DNA of 56,582 nucleotides from Rhizophagus sp. LPA8_4_AMF (GCA_021464525.1 JADRCO010000083.1:1-56582), one strand, 5' to 3'; shown: positions 23,936-36,300, counted from the first letter of the stretch. Program-made: numbers and translations. The notes: generated by a model from the sequence alone, not told the origin.

Positions 23936-26900
23936 TATTACGAGAATCGACTAGTTCAGCACTGGCAAATCCAATTCGAACAAACCTTGATTTGATCAAT
24001 CAAATACGAATAACAGAGTAACTGAATTATTGTAAAGAGAACAAGATTAATCAAGAGTAATATACTTTGAAGTGCGTTTCATTTTTTATCAATTTTTGTG
24101 GAGTAATTTCTTATATGAACGTACAATTCATTTTTATCACGTTTATATATATTTTTACGTAGAACAAACTAATCGTGTACGCCGGAGAAAGGACAATAAA
24201 GACAATAAATAGAAAGCTTATTTTTCTATTAACCAAAGAAAATATAATGATATCATAGTTAAAAAATAGAAAACGCGAGGTTCTCCTGATCATCTTTTCA
24301 ATCAATGAAACTGGGCCTAGAGCGCAATAGACGAGTACAGAGCACCTTTATTAATCTTCGGTCAATTTTTCGATTTAATCTATATCCAAAGGATTGAGTA
24401 AACACATATCGGGAAAAAAATTTATATAAAATAACTACCTCTTTGACGTTTAACTCAAATATATGCATGACGTTTAAATATATTCGACTGGTTCTCACTT
24501 ATATTTCTAATACTACATATTAAATTTTACGATCAATCATAATAAACAACCGCCACAAATCAAGCAACCCAAACGAAATGGAACGTGCTCCTTTAAACTA
24601 TAAAGTTTATAAACGTTAAACATTTCTTGCGACTTTTCAAAATCAACGACAACTAAGACATGGAATTACAATTAATACAATTAATACTAAAGATTATATT
24701 CGCTTATTAATAACACTTAATTAAAATAGAATAACTTTGCTCACGTTTAATTCAAATACAAAATCCTAATTCTGTCCGTAAATCGTAAAATGCAAAATCT
24801 GTATACCAAGTATCCCAAATATCGTTGGCAAAACCCAAGTTAATTTGTATATAATATGTATTTCTTCAATTATTTACCCTTTACCATTCAGAGTTTTTTT
24901 CCATCTTCCGTTTTGCTAAATATTTTTGTTTTGATAAATATTTCTATTTTGCTAAATATATTTTATGATCTTTTGTATTACTATATCAAATTACCGTATC
25001 AATATATAAAACTTTCAAATAAAAATATTAAAGTATATATTATTAAATAACCTTTAATCAAATAAAGTCAACAAGTACCCATTTAAACGAATGTTACCTA
25101 TTAATATTTACAGTTAATTTCTTTTATCATAAAAATAATAAAAAAGAAAAAAAATAAAGTGAATTATCTACGAATGAGTTCCTGTCTGCAACCACGATTT
25201 GTTTACAAGAAGTAACTTGGTTTATATAAATATTAAAGTACGTACAAGAAAGTTTGAAAGTAAGCGTCTGACGTAGCATCTTTTATATAAAGAGTCGCTC
25301 ATTTCAAACTGCCAATTATCATTTATGAAATGTACTGTTGATGAGATATTTGGTCACAATGTTATTAGGTCTGCAAAACAGATGTAGCTAGATTCACAGT
25401 TGATATATAGAACGTTAATAGAATAACATCTATGTTAAATAAAGATATATATTTGCGATAAAAATGTTCTATTCATTTGATGTTCATTTAATCATTTATT
25501 TCTGTTACGTAGGTAATTAAAAACTGATAATAATCGTAAAATCCTCTCTCTCAAACCCATATCATTAAGTTTTTCAACCATAACAGTCTCTTTGAGATCA
25601 AGTTTTTTAAAAGTTGTATGTTTTGGAATTTTAATCGAGGATTACCTATACTAATACTCTATAATATTGAATAAATTTACTAGTTATAGATAAAATGTAA
25701 GAATGCAGATTCTAGTCAATATAACTCACATTGTATAGGTCTTCCTAATATTCATAATATGACATTATGAAATAATTATGTCTGATTGATATGATTGATA
25801 TGAAAAATTTTGAATATACTTTCCACGCTCAGCGTTAGAACACGACGTGTTAAACTGTGTGACTCAATAATTATACGAGATGAGTAAAGTTTGCACAATT
25901 TCAGAAAAAAAAAGTATATATATACCCTATATTTTTTTCCTTTTATCTCAATTTTTTTTCATACGTTTATTAATTTATTTTTTCGTATGTTTAACATCTT
26001 ATTTATTTTTTGTTGTTTACATCCATCATTAAGTTAAGCATGAATTTATTGTCATTTTTATATCATAGCGAATAAACATTATTAATTCAGGCTTCTCACT
26101 TCTGATTCACTAGATATTCGACAATCTCCTTGCTGTAACGTTTTTTTTCTTTTTGTGCGACGATCGATGATGATTCCGGGTACCAATATCAGTATTGGTG
26201 TAAGCCGTACTAACAAAGCGGTTTGCTTTACGGATGACACAAGTTAGGAGATGCATCGTTTATATGTCAGCATCAATACAAAAATGGCAAATTAAGGTAC
26301 TATCTATTCATTAAATGCTGTGAAGGCTGTTGAAAGACAATCCCAAGTGCATCTGTTAATCAATTATGCACAATGAAGTTCTCGTAAGGGGGCTTTAGCG
26401 TCTAGTGTACGATTTAGATGACCAATTTTGGTCCCTGTTGAGGTCTACTGTTTGTAATGAGGAACAGTTATGTACCTTCCTCAACACAATTTTTTTTGAT
26501 ATCTTTTTCATGCAATTGATTTGTTTTCATTGAGGTACCTTGCGCACAGAGAATTTGCTATATCATCTAGAAATTCTGGAAACAGAGAAGAACGTTCACA
26601 GTAAAACTGTGGCCACGAAGCGCTTCCAGTTTTCTGAATCCAAAAAGTCTATTGGCTATACCGGGTATACATGATAACTAGGTCATTATGAAGTAATTGC
26701 TAATGAGCGTATGCTTAGAAATAGGTGTACGGCATTTAACTTTTTTCTGGAAGACGCCCATAATATATTCCAGATTAAAGCATAAATGTTCTGATATCAT
26801 GTTTTCATCAACCATTCATGTTGAGGTTTTTTTGGTTAAATAGTACTCACATTTCTTATTTCTTAAATTACGATATATACATATATACTAATGGAAATGA

Positions 26901-27300
26901 TTTATACAAAAAGTAGAGGAAGATATAATTAAACTTGAACAGTGCTTAGTTGATGTACTTCGCAACCATCTGGAAGAATACAAAATATGCGACTTTAATA
27001 TTCGGTTTTCAAACTTTTGCGTATTACGAAAAATTGCCGTAGATATAAGATTCAATTTACATTTGTTTATCTCAAAAATCTGTTTCTCTCACAGATCCCT
27101 CTTCGCAAAACCAGCGTTGAATACATTTACGTATTTTTGCTTATTCTTTATAGCACATTGCCAAGACTGCCACCATTCTTTATTTTCTGTATTATATAAG
27201 GTTATTTCTACTTCAAACATATGAATTTTATTTAGTATTATAGCAAACTAAATAAAATCATAATATTAAATAAAATACTCGTTTATTCAGAAGAATTTTC
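23936..27300. other. Gene-poor intergenic stretch
   Basis: No coding gene can be supported on either strand; the only open frames are short and rich in F, I, N and K. A somewhat GC-richer patch at about 26160-26790 could be an old repeat but has no recognisable motif. Confidence 0.4.
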
Positions 27301-27588
27301 AAAGTTGAGTTTGCCAAAGATTGTCATCTTGTTTCACATCAAATGTCTTTTATGGTACCGAAAAAGACTGGGGATCTCAGACCAATAATCGATTTAAGGA
27401 AACTCAACCGCTACGTATCTTACAACCATTTCAAAATGGAAAGCATGGACTTAGTAAAATCAATCATAAGACGCGGCGATTATATGGTTTCCATAGATCT
27501 CAATCAAGCCTTTTATCATGTACCACTGGCAGAATCTCAACAACATTTTTTCGCTTTCGATTTCCAGGGGATAACTACAGTGTATTAA
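27301..27588 (+). mobile_element. Reverse transcriptase fragment, DIRS-like retrotransposon
   Basis: The frame running through the methionine at 27343 encodes VPKKTGDLRPIIDLRKLN, then HFKMESMDLV and GDYMVSIDLNQAFYHVPL. This matches fingers/palm blocks of reverse transcriptases; the HFKMES and VSIDLNQAFYHVP wording is typical of the DIRS (tyrosine-recombinase) class. The frame ends at 27588, before the catalytic YxDD block. RNase H, integrase or recombinase and terminal repeats were not found. It is a short dead fragment. Confidence 0.75.
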
Positions 27589-27944
27589 TGATTTTACGAA
27601 TGTTATTTTGCCAATGATTGTAGATTTAGCGTAATCAATTTTTAGTCGATCGATTTTATTTTAATCACTATATAATTTAATTAAATTTTAAAGTAATAGA
27701 TTAAATAAAAGCGAGCGAAGGAATATTGGGAATTAGATATTGAATATTATATTCAGAAATTAGGTGATCCCATTAAAAATTTGATACGTAAATGGATCAT
27801 CGTAGATCAGATAATAGTTTAGATAATAGTTTATAGTTTTTATTTTGATGATTATCAAAAATTAAGAATTTTTTTTAAAGCAAATCGTTAATATTTTGTC
27901 TTGCATATATGAGGTAGATGACCTATAGTTAGCAAATATATTAT

Positions 27945-28330
27945 AGATTAGCATATAGTACTGCATTTAAAATTTAATTATCGATAAATTTTATTGTGTT
28001 ATTAAAGAAAACTGCTTGAATGTACCTCTTAAATATATTAATATATATATATATTTGATTATATTTTTTTTTTTTGTCCTTAGAGGGAACCTTTTGCTCG
28101 TTTATCTAATTTTTATAATGAGACTGCACAATTTTAATATCATTTCACGCGCTAATTTTCCAAATTCTTTAAATTTTATTTTATTATACTTTTCATGGTA
28201 CTACATATTTAAATAGTATTTTTTTGCTCAAACAAATTAAAGTAAAAAAAATTCAGATTTTTTATTTTTGAAATGATATTTTTCATACGCTTAAGTATAA
28301 CCTTTTGGCAAAGTTTTCACGTGCGAGGCT
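27945..28330 (+). repeat. Dispersed repeat, copy 1
   Basis: This segment resembles about 31727-32055 in the same orientation. Shared blocks include agattagcata, attattaaagaaa, tttgtccttagagggaa, tttcacgcgc, tttccaaattctttaaa and accttttggcaaagtttt, in the same order. The two copies bracket the FAD oxidase gene. No coding potential was seen, and the function and element class are unknown. Confidence 0.65.
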
Positions 28331-29091
28331 ACCACACAAAAATATAAACTACATTATGCGTAATAACTTTGCATAATGGTGCGTACTAAGTGGGTCATTA
28401 AATATATCTTATCTATTTGTAGCGTATTCTACTACTAATTAAGGTAACGATGCCATACAAGCAAATGTATCTTCGGATTTTTTTCTCTGTGTCCTACGTT
28501 TATTCTTGTTCAAAAAATCACCACAATGGTGGTACTAATCAATTGTATCAACTTTGTATTAATCGATACTGACAATCACGAAGTCAATCTGCTATTGATA
28601 ATAAATATTGTTAGTCGAAGTATCAACCATTATCGTGATAAACCGGATGTAAATTGATCATATTATTATCGATGTGTTGTTTACAATTGAATCGAATTCG
28701 AGCCATATTAAATCTTCTCGTACTAATACATGAAATGCGATTCGATTTCTTTGTTGTTTTAGTATCATGATCACGTGTTACTGAAGGCCCCACTGAGAGA
28801 AGCTGTTATACAGTATATATGGCTATAACTTTTTTTGTAATGACGCTCAGTGGATATGTCCCTCAACAAATATTTGTAATCTTTTTCCAGTATAAACTGT
28901 TTCCGTAACTTTTGTCCTGTTGACCAATAAGATTACGGTAAAATACTATTATTATGTATAAAGCTTGAAGGTGCTTCCTCTGAAAAGTAATCGGAGTATA
29001 TTAGTTCATCCTTGATATGGTATATCCCGATAGTTATTCTAATACACTATATATTTTTTTCTTTCAAAAATTTCATTAACACATGATCCAA
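28331..29091. other. Intergenic, no gene seen
   Basis: AT-rich sequence without a supportable open frame, between the dispersed repeat and the 286-bp MITE. Confidence 0.4.
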
Positions 29092-29377
29092 CCCTATAAA
29101 AAAAGAAAATCTGGAATTTTGTCCGGAAAAATATGGAAAATGTCCGGAAAATTTTGGTGCGTCCAGAGAATATCCGGAAACGATCATGTTTTGGAACATT
29201 TTCAGGACACACGATTCCAGACAAATTCTGAACAAATTCTGGAGTGTCATGAAAATGTCCGGAATTTGTGTGTCCGGAAATTGTTCCAAAACGTGATCGT
29301 TTCCGGACACTTTCCAGACACATAAAAATATTCTGGACATTTTGTTGACATTTTCCGGAAATTCTTTTTTTATAGGG
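29092..29377. mobile_element. 286-bp MITE rich in TGTCCGGA motifs
   Basis: The ends are inverted repeats (ccctataaaaaaagaa at 29092 and its reverse complement ending at 29377). The element is flanked by CAA on both sides (29089-29091 and 29378-29380), consistent with a 3-bp target-site duplication. Internally it is a quasi-palindrome of repeated tgtccggaa and ttccggaca words. Both strands give spurious open frames, and no transposase is encoded. The 3-bp duplication would suit a PIF/Harbinger-type mobiliser, which is an inference. Confidence 0.75.
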
Positions 29378-29697
29378 CAACGAAAAAATCGAATATATAT
29401 AGGATTAATCCGCATTTTTTTCAGGACCTATATTTCAATCTTTCCTTAATTACGGTAATATGTATCTCTAGATTACATAATTCCCCAGTCAGTACTTATA
29501 AAAGGGATGATCTACGTAATTTTTTTTTTTTGGTTGGATGAAAATTTAAAGATTCGAGATGATCACGCGGATTTGTTAGAACCTTGAATCCACACTTAAG
29601 ATTATAAAAATAAACCATTCAAACACGCCACACAAATCATAACATTTTGAACTTGTAGATGCAAACATTAATATACGAGAAGTAAAAGCTAAACTTA

Positions 29698-29985
29698 TAT
29701 GGGGCTTATGGGGCTTCGTCAATGGAAACATGGCATCTGGCAAAAAATAAATTTATTCTACTATATAATAAACTTATTTTTTCAAAAAAATTGCCACATG
29801 CCATGTTCTATTGACTATTGACGAAGCATATATCCACTATTACGAAGCCCCATATATAATCCACATGCCATGTTTCTATTGACGAAGCCCATAAATATAT
29901 CCACATGCCGTGTTTCTATTGACGAAGCCATATACTTTATATCTCCACATGCCATGTTTCTATTGATGAAGCCCCATACATTATA
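29698..29985. repeat. Tandem and inverted repeat array upstream of the oxidase gene
   Basis: Four direct copies of a unit starting ccacatgccatgtttctatt and continuing gacgaagccc begin at 29794, 29861, 29901 and 29945. Spacing is 40-67 bp because of variable AT-rich tails. An inverted copy (ggggcttcgtcaatggaaac) lies at about 29709-29735. The array ends roughly 75 bp before the start codon at 30058. It could be a promoter element or a transcribed hairpin source; it has no coding potential. Confidence 0.75.
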
Positions 29986-30057
29986 TATACCTTGTTGAAC
30001 TTTACATCTTTCAACTTCTTAAGCAACTTTATCTTTACAGCTAAAGCAATATTCAAA

Positions 30058-31621
30058 ATGAAATTAATAAAGCAACTTGATATAGTAGCACTTCTTTTAT
30101 GGTGCATTTTATCATTTAATCTTATAGAAAATGTAAACTCCCACTACTACCCGTGTCTTGATTCAATAGAAGGTCCAGTAATTTATCCAAATAGTACACA
30201 GTTTCCACCATTAATTATTGATCAAAACATTCGTGTAAATTATATACCATCAGTGTTAGTTTACGCGATTAATAATGATGATGTACAAAAAGCTGTTACT
30301 TGTGCTATTGAATCAGGAACGGATATAGTTCCACGTTCAGGTGGTCATTCATATGAAAAGTATGGCTTAGGTGGTAGAGATAATGTTATCGTGTTGGATG
30401 TGTCATTTATCAATGTCGTTACAGTTAATTCAAAAAAGAAATCTGTTAGAATTGGTGCGGGAAACAGATTGGGTGACGTTTATAATAAATTGAACCAAGC
30501 CGGTTTCATGATTCCAGCCGGATCTTGTCCTTCTGTTGGCATTGGAGGTCACGCTCTCGGAGGGGTAACGTATTATCATTATTTAAAATCATGTTTTTTT
30601 AGTAATTTTCAAATAATATATTTTAAATACTTCTTTTTTATAGGGGGTTGGATATTTCAGTCGTAAATATGGTTTAGCTTGTGATCATATTGATTCTATG
30701 GAAATGGTTAACGCCAAAGGAAAACTTTTAAAAATTGATTCTAAACAACATCCCGATTTATTCTTTGCTCTAAGAGGAGCAGGTGGAGGAAGTTACGGAA
30801 TAGTAACATATTTTGAATTTCGTATTCATCCAAAACCAAAAAAAATTACTTATATTAATTTGGAATTCAATAGAACAGATATGACTCAAGTGCGACAACT
30901 TTTTTATGCTTTTAATATAGTTGGTCCATCACTTGCCGATGATTTTGGTCTTAAATTGAGGTTGAAAAAAGACTTATTATCAATTTCTGGAGTATATTTA
31001 GGTCCGCGTAAAAGAGCGAAAAAAGCAATGAGAAAATTCTTAAATCTAGCACCAGACCCGATTGAATCACGATATACACGAAAAACATTTATTGAATCTG
31101 TTGAAACACTCTCTAATTTAACTAAATATGATGTATTTAGTCCAAAACATAATCCAAATTTCTTTAAAGTAAAATCTTTTTATTTTAATACAGGTAAAGT
31201 ATTAAATAAAAAGTCTATAAAAGCTTTGGTAAATTATGTGAATAGAGCTAACTGCAGTACTCTTGCTTCATTCGATTTATATGGTGGGGCTATAAATAAT
31301 GGCAATTATTATAATACTTCATTTATACATCGTGATGCACTTTATTGTTTACAATTGGAAGCTAATTGGAAATGTGGTGAACTAAGTGAACAAGAATGTA
31401 AAGAAAAAAGTCGTCAATGTACTATAGAAATAAATCGTTTCGGAAAAATGTTTCAATCAAAATTTACGTCTCCTTTTAGTTATCAAGGTTACATTGATAG
31501 AGAATTAGATGATTGGCAAGAAAAGTATTACGGTGGAATTTTTGAAAGGTTGATGGGTATAAAAAGAGAATATGATTATTATAATTTATTCAATTTTCCT
31601 CAAAGTATTCCTGTAATATAA
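30058..31621 (+). CDS. Secreted FAD-linked (berberine bridge-type) oxidase
   Basis: Exons 30058-30564 and 30644-31621 join in phase 0 to 494 codons, a normal length for the family. The first ATG with an ideal signal peptide was chosen: MKLIKQ, a hydrophobic core, then cleavage near NVNS. The FAD_binding_4 domain occupies about residues 60-230. It has the RSGGHS histidine and the PAGSCPSVGIGGH cysteine, the two residues that tether FAD in bicovalent enzymes of this family. The junction rebuilds GGHALGGG. A C-terminal BBE domain (WQEKYYG, then NLFNFPQSIP) completes the fold. Such enzymes oxidise sugars, oligosaccharides or alcohols with oxygen, producing hydrogen peroxide; the substrate cannot be read from sequence. 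It is predicted to be extracellular. It stands alone between two copies of a dispersed repeat. Confidence 0.92.
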
Positions 31622-33302
31622 TCAATTATAATAAAAAATAATGAATTTTGGTACGGTTATTACGTCGGTGTGTACCGGGCATCTTCACGTCAATAACTTT
31701 CATTAACATATATAGTCCTCCGCTAGTCTTAAGATTAGCATATAATACTGCAATTTTATTGCATTATTAAAGAAAGCTGCATTTAAATGTATTTGAATTT
31801 TGAAAACTGTACTTCTAAATATACTAAAAAAAAAATTTTTTTTTGTCCTTAGAGGGAAACCTTGTTCATCTAATTTTTTCTACAAATTTTTAATATCGTT
31901 TCACGCGCGGACTTTCCAAATTCTTTAAAATTTTATTTTATTAAACATTCCATAGTACTTTTTTATTCTGAATGATATTTTTTTTTTTTAAACAGATTAA
32001 AGTAAAAATTTAAATATACGCCTAGATATGACCTTTTGGCAAAGTTTTCCAAGTAGTCAACTTTGTGTTATATTAAGACTACATGTCTATCGAAAAAAAA
32101 ACAAAAAAGTTATGTGACAGGGTTCATTAGAAGGTCCGAAGCGAGTTTTCACGGCTTTGATTTTCACATTATTTAAGTATATTTTAGTGTTACACTTAGG
32201 TCAAATCCCGGATCATCCGAAATTGCATTCGTCTAAAACCGTAAAGAAAATACGTATGCGGATTTATATGAACCATCCGAATTATGAAGGATAATTCGGT
32301 TTTGAACAGGATTATCAAATAAATAATAGTTATTGGTAGGGGGTTGGAATATCACCGAACTGCGAATAACTGTTATTATGCAGACGTCCAAGATCATGTT
32401 CCATATAAAAAGCATTGCAAACAATAGGTATTTTACCTATAAAATCTAAATGACGTAATGCGTCAAAGTATCAAAGATATTTTACGCAATAATAATTTAT
32501 CTAAAAATATCACTGCATAATAACACATCATTATCATATTTATTATATTTATTGAATTTCATTCAGCCAATCATACTCATCATCATATTCATCGACTGGA
32601 CGGTCAAAAATTTTGAAATAAACATATCATCCTGTCACTGAAAAAAACGTTGATCCTTAAATCCGGACTTTGATCGAATGACAGATTACGGATAACCGGA
32701 TCGCACTTCTATTGCTTATAAAATCGAACGAATAAAATAAAAATAATTATTATCATATTAAGCCAAAATATTAATTTGATAAAAAATATTTACCATCAGT
32801 TGTACAGTGAGCACAATAAATGTATTAATAAAATTAATACAATTAAGAAATTGATTATGTAACTAAGATATTGATCACGTGCATGGCATTGCATAGTCGT
32901 GTTTGAACGTAAAAGTCCTCCGCTCCGCTTCGGACAATAACTTGTCATAGTACCCGTCAAAGATCTGCAAGAGCTTAAACGAAACGTTTGTACTTCAACT
33001 TTATAATAGCGGTTTTAACAAGTAAAATTTATATCAAATATCGTTTTTTTTTGTGGCTTCAAAATAATTTAAGTTTTATTATTTATATATAAAAATAAAT
33101 GCGTTTAATAATAACTATAAAACGATATTGAACGACATTTAGCGGATAATTTAAATATTTTTTAAATATATAAATAGTAATTAAAAATAATAAATTTTTA
33201 TTGTTTGATAAACCTAATCCTAAATTTTCTATCTTAAATAATAAAAAACAAATGATATACAAACAAAAAATTTTAATGATATTCGTCATATTCTAATCAG
33301 TT
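31622..33302. other. Intergenic with repeats
   Basis: Contains the second dispersed repeat copy (listed separately). Two gtcctccgct words at 31715 and 32915 resemble the ends of the MITE at 55781. No gene can be supported; the AT-rich frames at 32233-32424 and 33083-33289 are not convincing. Confidence 0.4.
31727..32055 (+). repeat. Dispersed repeat, copy 2
   Basis: Direct-orientation counterpart of 27945-28330 with the same order of conserved blocks (tttgtccttagaggga, tttcacgcgc, tttccaaattctttaaa, accttttggcaaagttttc). It differs in short poly-T and poly-A expansions. Non-coding, with no terminal repeats recognised. Confidence 0.65.
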
Positions 33303-35429
33303 TCATGTAGAGCCTAATAAAAAACAAAACAAATAAATATATAAATTTAATATAATAAAGTAAGTAAATAAAATAGAAATAAATACCTTGGGAGTTATCA
33401 AAGAATGCAATTTTAGATCATCTTCTTTTAATGTCTTTTTACAAATACAAGTATCTTTACAACTTTCTTTACCTTTCATATATTTTATTTTAATTTCATT
33501 GTGTTTTTGTTTTAGGAAAATTGGAGCCCAATTATCTTCTCTAGAATGTAAACTAATAAATTTTGGTATTACTTGTTTTGAAGAATTAGATTTAATATAT
33601 TTGGCAAATATCTTATCAAAGCTAAAATTTCTACAGTAAGGAAATATTTTATATTCATTAGAATCAGGATAATTTGAGACAACAAGCGTATAAAAAGTAA
33701 ATTCTGGTAATTCAACATAATGATTTTTCTCCAAGCAATAAGAAAATGTGTATGACCCAATTCCAATACTATTACTTCCTTGATAATTGAAAAAATGATG
33801 GCCAATGACAAGAGACTTAAGAGAAGGTTTTAATTCTCTTAATACTGGAATTCCTAAACAAATATGTTCTTCGGTAAATGTATCTTTAAAAAGATTTTTA
33901 CAAAACATTGAATTTGATGCCTTAATTTTATCTTCTATTACTTTAATGTGAATATCAGAATCTGAATTAATGAAATCGAAATTTATATCGTAACCAACAA
34001 CCATCAGTCCAATTTTAAGGTTATACTTTGGCTTTTTAAAAAAAGATTCTTTAGAATTTTGAATACAATGAATTATGAGTCTCGGTTTCTTATCTGGTAT
34101 CCAAAGGATTTGACAATTAAAGAAATCATTTCTTGAATCATCAGTATCAATAACTGTAGCAAAAATATTGCATTCGGCATCTTTTTTTTGAATAATATCT
34201 GCTATATATGTTGGCATATTTTTCAATTCAAAACTTTTTTTCTCATTTGGCATATAAATATAATCTTCTCCTGGATCATTATAAAGAATTCTTTTTCCAA
34301 TAGATTTGAAGATTCTTTCACGTAATTCATAAGGTAAAGGTCGGAAAATGCTAACAGGTTTTTTATATTCTGTACAATCCCAATTTTCAAAATTGTTTAA
34401 AGATTCAATCCAAGCCTTTTCATCAAATTCTTCAAGGCTATTAGGTTGTTGCCTTCCGATTAATTTAAATAATTCGTGTTTATAACGCTTAACTTTTCCA
34501 TTTGCATTTATAACATTATGTTTTACTTCAAATTTTGAAGCAGGACTATTTAAATTTATACCAAATTCTTTCTCATTTTCTTCTGAAGTTTCTTGTAAAC
34601 TTTCTTCCCCTTCAAAATAAATTTTTCCTCCCAAAAGAACTTCATTTGAAATGAATCGACCAAATTCTTTAGTAATTTCCTTAAACTCTTTTCTAGGATT
34701 TGCAGATTTTATAGCCATTTCTATTTTATTACGAAATTTTTCAGTTGGTTTAAGATAATGATCATAACTTATTTGTTCTGAATCTTCAAATAATTTCAAA
34801 GATACTTTGTTATAATAGGTATAATTACACATTGAACTAATTTCAGATTTAGCATTTGTACATTTCGTTTTTCCAAATGATAATCCAAAATTTGCAAAGT
34901 TTTGTACTTCAATATCATTACTTAAAGATAATAACGTTTTTATCATCTCACTTTCATTTGAATTATATTCATATCTTCCTTTTCCACATCCTTCAGCGCC
35001 AAATTCTTCCAATTTACAACCCACCTCCTTTATATTAAAAGTTTTTTCCCTAGCCACCTCAATTCCACTAGGAGTTATGGTACGTCCATATTCTAATTTA
35101 CAATGATCTATCAAAAATCTCACATCAGGAGCTGAATTTTTTACTAAACACAAAATTTTGTCATTACCACTTGTTTCTATAATATCATTTAATTTCCATT
35201 CTTTTTCTTCTTCCCTTGCTATTACATTGCTTTTCGCTGCAAACAAATGTATTTCTTTCATTGAAATTACCGAATTTTTTTTAAGTTCTTGACGAATATT
35301 TGATAAATTCTCGTTAGGATTTAAACGGACTAACCCAGAATGAAACCCATCTTTTTGGACTTTTAATTTAACTTTGCCATCTCTTTCTTCTTTTTCAGCT
35401 ATAATTTTTTTAAATCTTATTTTACTCAT
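33303..35429 (-). CDS. Stand-alone MACPF-like protein (paralogue 2)
   Basis: Starts at ATG 35429 (MSKIRFKK) and reads about 708 codons in one frame. It is homologous along its length to the gene at 8140-6146. The N-terminal module (about residues 1-95) has NLSNIRQEL and a LVKN end. FGRFISNEVLLGG at about residues 253-265 fits the MACPF signature spacing. Next come a W..SL....W segment, PVSIFRPLPYELRERIF, and a beta-rich C-terminal half with IFATVIDT and FFNCQI. A CAAG|GTATTT donor in phase 0 at 33387/33386, at the position equivalent to the paralogue, makes it likely that the hydrophobic last 27 residues are intron read-through and that a small terminal exon is missing from this model. Long T tracts (35460-35540) lie just upstream of the start. 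Confidence 0.8.
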   Translation of the reverse strand: MSKIRFKKIIAEKEERDGKVKLKVQKDGFHSGLVRLNPNENLSNIRQELKKNSVISMKEIHLFAAKSNVIAREEEKEWKLNDIIETSGNDKILCLVKNSAPDVRFLIDHCKLEYGRTITPSGIEVAREKTFNIKEVGCKLEEFGAEGCGKGRYEYNSNESEMIKTLLSLSNDIEVQNFANFGLSFGKTKCTNAKSEISSMCNYTYYNKVSLKLFEDSEQISYDHYLKPTEKFRNKIEMAIKSANPRKEFKEITKEFGRFISNEVLLGGKIYFEGEESLQETSEENEKEFGINLNSPASKFEVKHNVINANGKVKRYKHELFKLIGRQQPNSLEEFDEKAWIESLNNFENWDCTEYKKPVSIFRPLPYELRERIFKSIGKRILYNDPGEDYIYMPNEKKSFELKNMPTYIADIIQKKDAECNIFATVIDTDDSRNDFFNCQILWIPDKKPRLIIHCIQNSKESFFKKPKYNLKIGLMVVGYDINFDFINSDSDIHIKVIEDKIKASNSMFCKNLFKDTFTEEHICLGIPVLRELKPSLKSLVIGHHFFNYQGSNSIGIGSYTFSYCLEKNHYVELPEFTFYTLVVSNYPDSNEYKIFPYCRNFSFDKIFAKYIKSNSSKQVIPKFISLHSREDNWAPIFLKQKHNEIKIKYMKGKESCKDTCICKKTLKEDDLKLHSLITPKVFISILFTYFIILNLYIYLFCFLLGST

Positions 35430-35459
35430 TTTATAAAAAATTAACTACTTTTTGTTTGG

Positions 35460-35502
35460 TTTTTTAGTTTTTTTTTTTTTTTTTTTTTTAAAAAAAAACT
35501 TT

Positions 35503-35543
<41 letters not shown>

Positions 35544-35550
35544 AAAAAAA
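35460..35550. repeat. Homopolymer T/A tracts upstream of the MACPF-like gene
   Basis: Two long T runs, each followed by an A run, occupy the region 30-120 bp before the start codon at 35429 as seen from the gene. They may act as nucleosome-excluding promoter sequence and are also prone to length error in assembly. Confidence 0.6.
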
Positions 35551-35914
35551 CCTTTATATATATTTTCTGTAGGACTGTAGGTACGGTGTGTATTATAAAT
35601 TATATAAAATTAGCCGATCATTTCTAAAAATAAAAATAAATATAATCAAAATGTACAAGGGCGTTAATGCATAAAATGAAAGGGTACGTGATACAAGTCA
35701 TGCAAACAATTTAATTTTATGCGCTAACTACATTTGAGTAGTATAATAGAATAAATAGAACAGATTTATTAAAAAAAAAAAAGTTCGTGCACGTGATCAT
35801 AGTAAATTATTTGTCACATACCGTTTTTTATGGGACATAAAACAAGCTGACTAATTGATGATAAATAAGTAAATAGTTGTCTAGAATATACTATGAATAC
35901 GAAAAAATATTGAA

Positions 35915-36300
35915 TGCCTGGCCGACCGTCTAAAATGATTATTACTTTTCGCAGAAGCCATTTCATCGAAAGGATGTTTCACCGAAAGACATTTCGTCGA
36001 ATCACTGAATGGACATTTCGCCGAATACTTTTCTCCGAATCATCCATTTCACTGAAATCTACTTCACCAAGCGCCGAAAATGTTAGCGAACAACTTTTAT
36101 CATTAAAAATTCAATCTAATACCCGATTTCTTATTAATAAATTTTAAACTAAATCGAAATAAACATTATTAATAATGTTTTTAATAACAAAATTTTCGTA
36201 AAATCATATGGATATTATGATTTGAAATTTTCGGCGAAATGGTTCGGTAAAAAGTCCTTCGACGAAATGTCCTTCGGAGAAAAGTCAGGATACCATATCC
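35915..36300. repeat. Repeat built of TTTCGnCGAA-type words
   Basis: About a dozen degenerate copies of catttcgncgaa occur in 35935-36075, and again in inverted orientation at 36225-36285 (cggcgaaatggttcgg, gacgaaatgtccttcgg), with AT-rich sequence between. The inverted arrangement suggests a degenerate MITE or satellite-derived element. The frame at 35914-36147 is only the translation of this repeat. Confidence 0.5.

Noticed and set aside
29039-29415. Overlapping open frames of 80-122 codons on both strands
   Set aside because: They coincide with the 286-bp MITE; repeated tgtccgga words keep several frames open at once.
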